20,987 nucleotides of DNA from a virus. The DNA lies in IMG/VR virus record IMGVR_UViG_3300025120_000701, positions 1 to 20,987 of that record, one strand, 5' to 3'. The position numbers were made by a program, and so were the translations under genes. Position 1 is the first letter of the stretch, and each line of letters begins with the position of its first letter. Shown here one piece after another: positions 19,901 to 20,987 of this stretch. The notes below the pieces were generated by a model, which made no database searches, was not told the DNA's origin, and saw nothing but the letters and a program-made list of their open reading frames with translations.

Positions 19901-20987
19901 ACCTGTAGAACCAGTTATAATCATTCTTGTAGCACCAGATGTATAATTATCACCTGAGGCAAATACAAATGATTGATGTTTTGCGTTTGTTGTTCTACCT
20001 GAATATATTTTAAATTCACCACCTCCATTTCTAAATTCAGTAGAATCGTTGGGAGCTCCTCCATTTACTAATAATTTTATAGGCACAGTTGCTCCAAGCT
20101 GTATTGCTCCACTTGAACTTATATTACCCACTACGTGGAGTTTAGCTGCTGGTGCAGTTCCTGTTCCTAAACCTAAATTACCATTGTTAGCAAGTATCAT
20201 AGGTGTATTACCGCTAGAATCATACCAAAAATGTATAGAAGGAGATACAGCATATCGTAAAGTACCTTGAGATATAATTCTTGAATAACCACTTTGTGTT
20301 CCAAATTCAGCTACTCCATTTGTGTTAATAGCTTTAAGTGTTACAAGAGCATTAGAACTTCCTATATTTGAAGCAACTATAGATGAACCTGATATGTGTC
20401 CACTTGCACTTATATTGCCTTCTACTGTTAGTTTTTCTGGGGCAAAACCAGATCCTATCTGTAGTTTACCTTCGGAACTTAAAGTCATTTGAACTTCTGC
20501 AGACGTAGTACTATTATCATTAGTTAAAAATTGTAATGCACTACTACCAAAATCTTGAGTATCGGGACCTGTATCTCTTATGCCTCTAATTCTACTTCCA
20601 CTATATTGGCTACTATGGTCTAAAATTAAATCTGAGGTTGAGCTTGCACCTCTAATTCTAATATCACCACCATCAACATGTAATTTATCTATAGGTGAAG
20701 TTGTTCCTATACCAAAGTTACCTCCATTAAAGTATGAATTACCATAACCCCTTACAACAACATTTCTAGTTCCTGCTTCATTGTATAAATTAATTAAACC
20801 TCCATTTCCGTTATCATATCCTATTAATGCTTTTTGAACTCCAGAAGAATTAACTATATTTATTTTAGAATCACCCCCTGAACCTGGTTTTAGTTCTAGT
20901 AATTCGCTAGGACTAGTGGCTCCAATACCAACCTTTCCTGTAAATCTACCATCTGAAAATGAACCTGTTCCACTTGCACTTATATTA
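16952..20987 (-). CDS. Long repetitive tail fibre protein (N-terminus beyond window)
   Basis: At least 1344 codons are open to the right edge, so the real start is outside the window; the ATG at 20488 is internal. At least eleven copies of a beta-structured unit are visible, of the form GNVGIGTTTP followed by ALQVTGNISASGDI, separated by variable segments of about 40-110 residues. Such units occur in tail fibres of marine phages and in Bacteroidota surface proteins. The C-terminal 150 residues contain GMLLRGMVTLDHDPGAVGDV, GSGDIVRVIGYCL and IWFNPSGTFVEV, a terminal domain I know from marine phage fibres. No peptidase S74 auto-cleavage chaperone domain is seen. The protein would form trimeric fibres for host recognition. 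It is translationally coupled to the methyltransferase gene. Near-identical DNA repeats inside the gene suggest recombination between units. Confidence 0.85.
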   Translation of the reverse strand, partial: NISASGTGSFSDGRFTGKVGIGATSPSELLELKPGSGGDSKINIVNSSGVQKALIGYDNGNGGLINLYNEAGTRNVVVRGYGNSYFNGGNFGIGTTSPIDKLHVDGGDIRIRGASSTSDLILDHSSQYSGSRIRGIRDTGPDTQDFGSSALQFLTNDNSTTSAEVQMTLSSEGKLQIGSGFAPEKLTVEGNISASGHISGSSIVASNIGSSNALVTLKAINTNGVAEFGTQSGYSRIISQGTLRYAVSPSIHFWYDSSGNTPMILANNGNLGLGTGTAPAAKLHVVGNISSSGAIQLGATVPIKLLVNGGAPNDSTEFRNGGGEFKIYSGRTTNAKHQSFVFASGDNYTSGATRMIITGSTGNVGIGTTTPSQKLDVSGNINATGRVQAATAQMIDSSGVSTFGSNTSTRSIRVGRDGTSNDIFITGSNGNVGIGTASPSQTLEVHSTIKIGETGVTGGRLISGDSMIFQIDSDASSGTSSYRFRANGTGDDGTELMRIGENGKVGIGTTTPTEALQVTGNISASGDIIGLSGSFSELEISTQLSAQSTIDYPHVISSKDDGNSINQLGGEGVGIKFRIAGNASTTPGDSLVGASIAAIREIASDADSSTGLGFFVTQNDETLDEAIRIDHDGNVGIGTVAPTEALQVTGNISASGTIKSDDITIKGGVSTTSVSELGFTNAFETAFLRSKYTDPSTTTETYLAFHTNTAGDSNGTVSEKMRIAGPNVGIGTTSPNDLLELKSDGSNAGGAVMRLTHDNNNSTDVIGTVNFANNVGSAAMIQGGTTSGNTNGYISFFTDNSGTSAEKMRILANGNVGINVTAPTRKFQIDSSDLTDKATAYFYTNANHTGTSTNSVVSIRSDHGSSTGTVLDVRGDGTGDLVNIHDGGTEVFTILDGGNVGIGTATPDSELHVIGDISASGDIFLQNNKFIKQRLTNGTVVTVFGYDSSNFTRVGANAEIQLGGEIKFNFPISTHITASGNISSSGNIFGQKFGRDTDNLIDFSTDNQVTVKVNNVAEYEFAENVFRPTTTDGAALGDTNHLWSDLFLRTGAVINFNQSDILLTHSTDTLTFSGGTFVAGDVSVTNITASGNISASGDGYFNNVFIPEGNKIIFDNESTTDQFITGTDHNITIDGDNNVNLTADVAVNLNTPLVTTTGNIAVADDGTIGSTTTNNAIEFADDGTVNINVAFTAAGTTVTTINTRKMAISTGNDGDYNGGDVVFFGSATSMTKGRIYHYNSSGTWELANPNSAATSDGLLAVALGTTSNTHGMLLRGMVTLDHDPGAVGDVLFLDEQQVSSAYGAATSGAPAGSGDIVRVIGYCLNASSGQIWFNPSGTFVEVTA
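19019..19065. repeat. 47-base direct repeat in the fibre gene, copy A
   Basis: Identical to 19409-19455. It encodes the TEALQVTGNISASG part of one fibre unit. Identity at every base, including third codon positions, contrasts with the divergence of the other units and suggests recent duplication or gene conversion. Confidence 0.85.
19409..19455. repeat. 47-base direct repeat in the fibre gene, copy B
   Basis: Second copy of the 47-base string at 19019-19065, offset by 390 bases (130 codons), so recombination between them would keep the reading frame. Shorter versions of the core CCACTTGCACTTATATTACC recur near 17698, 18027, 18224, 20109, 20400 and at the right edge. Confidence 0.85.

Noticed and set aside
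20486-20488. ATG as the true start of the tail fibre gene.
   Set aside because: The frame stays open to the right edge and the upstream translation continues the same repeat pattern (two more GIGT-type units), so this ATG is internal.

Overview
The window is a low-GC, almost gap-free stretch of a tailed-phage genome. It holds the tail and baseplate module of a contractile-tailed (myovirus) phage distantly related to T4, followed by replication genes. Every gene I can support lies on the minus strand, so the biological order runs from right to left. T4-type markers are a gp32-like ssDNA-binding protein, a gp19-like tube protein, a long sheath protein and a tail-assembly protein of the T4 gp26/base-plate family. 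The starts lack Shine-Dalgarno sequences and are mostly preceded by A/T-rich stretches such as AATAAATAA. Together with the base composition and the GNVGIGT-type fibre repeats, this suggests a marine phage of a Bacteroidota (flavobacterium-like) host. That host assignment is inference.

Layout in the direction of transcription. (1) 20987-15332: a very long repetitive tail fibre whose N-terminus lies beyond the window; a small SAM-dependent methyltransferase that overlaps the fibre stop codon (TAATG) and resembles guanidinoacetate/arginine methyltransferases; a beta-rich virion protein; and a 96-aa coiled-coil protein. (2) 15200-12038: tail sheath and tail tube, closed by a strong hairpin terminator. 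(3) 11942-10961: the tail-assembly chaperone and an overlapping second frame with no ATG upstream of its core, joined at a T7 run that looks like a programmed frameshift site, closed by a second terminator. (4) 10901-2198: tape measure protein, a 133-aa repeat protein, a tube-initiator-like baseplate protein, a LysM-like baseplate protein, a 1031-aa hub-like protein and a Gly/Ser-tailed protein. (5) 2171-1: a short family A DNA polymerase without a recognisable active exonuclease, a 130-aa protein of unknown role, and the gp32-like protein cut by the left edge.

How they work together: the hub, LysM-like and 644-aa proteins would build the central baseplate. The tape measure with its chaperones would set tube length (673 residues suggests about 100 nm). 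Tube and sheath polymerise on that base, and the fibre module at the right supplies host recognition. The polymerase and ssDNA-binding protein start the replication module. No tRNA, CRISPR, insertion sequence or integration site was seen, and no gap exceeds about 135 bases.

The points most worth attention are the guanidino-methyltransferase-like gene coupled to the fibre, the apparent +1/-2 frameshift in the tail chaperone gene, the compact family A polymerase in a T4-like setting, a structured leader upstream of the gp32-like gene that resembles the layout of the T4 gene 32 operator, and a 22-base palindromic element shared by two intergenic regions.
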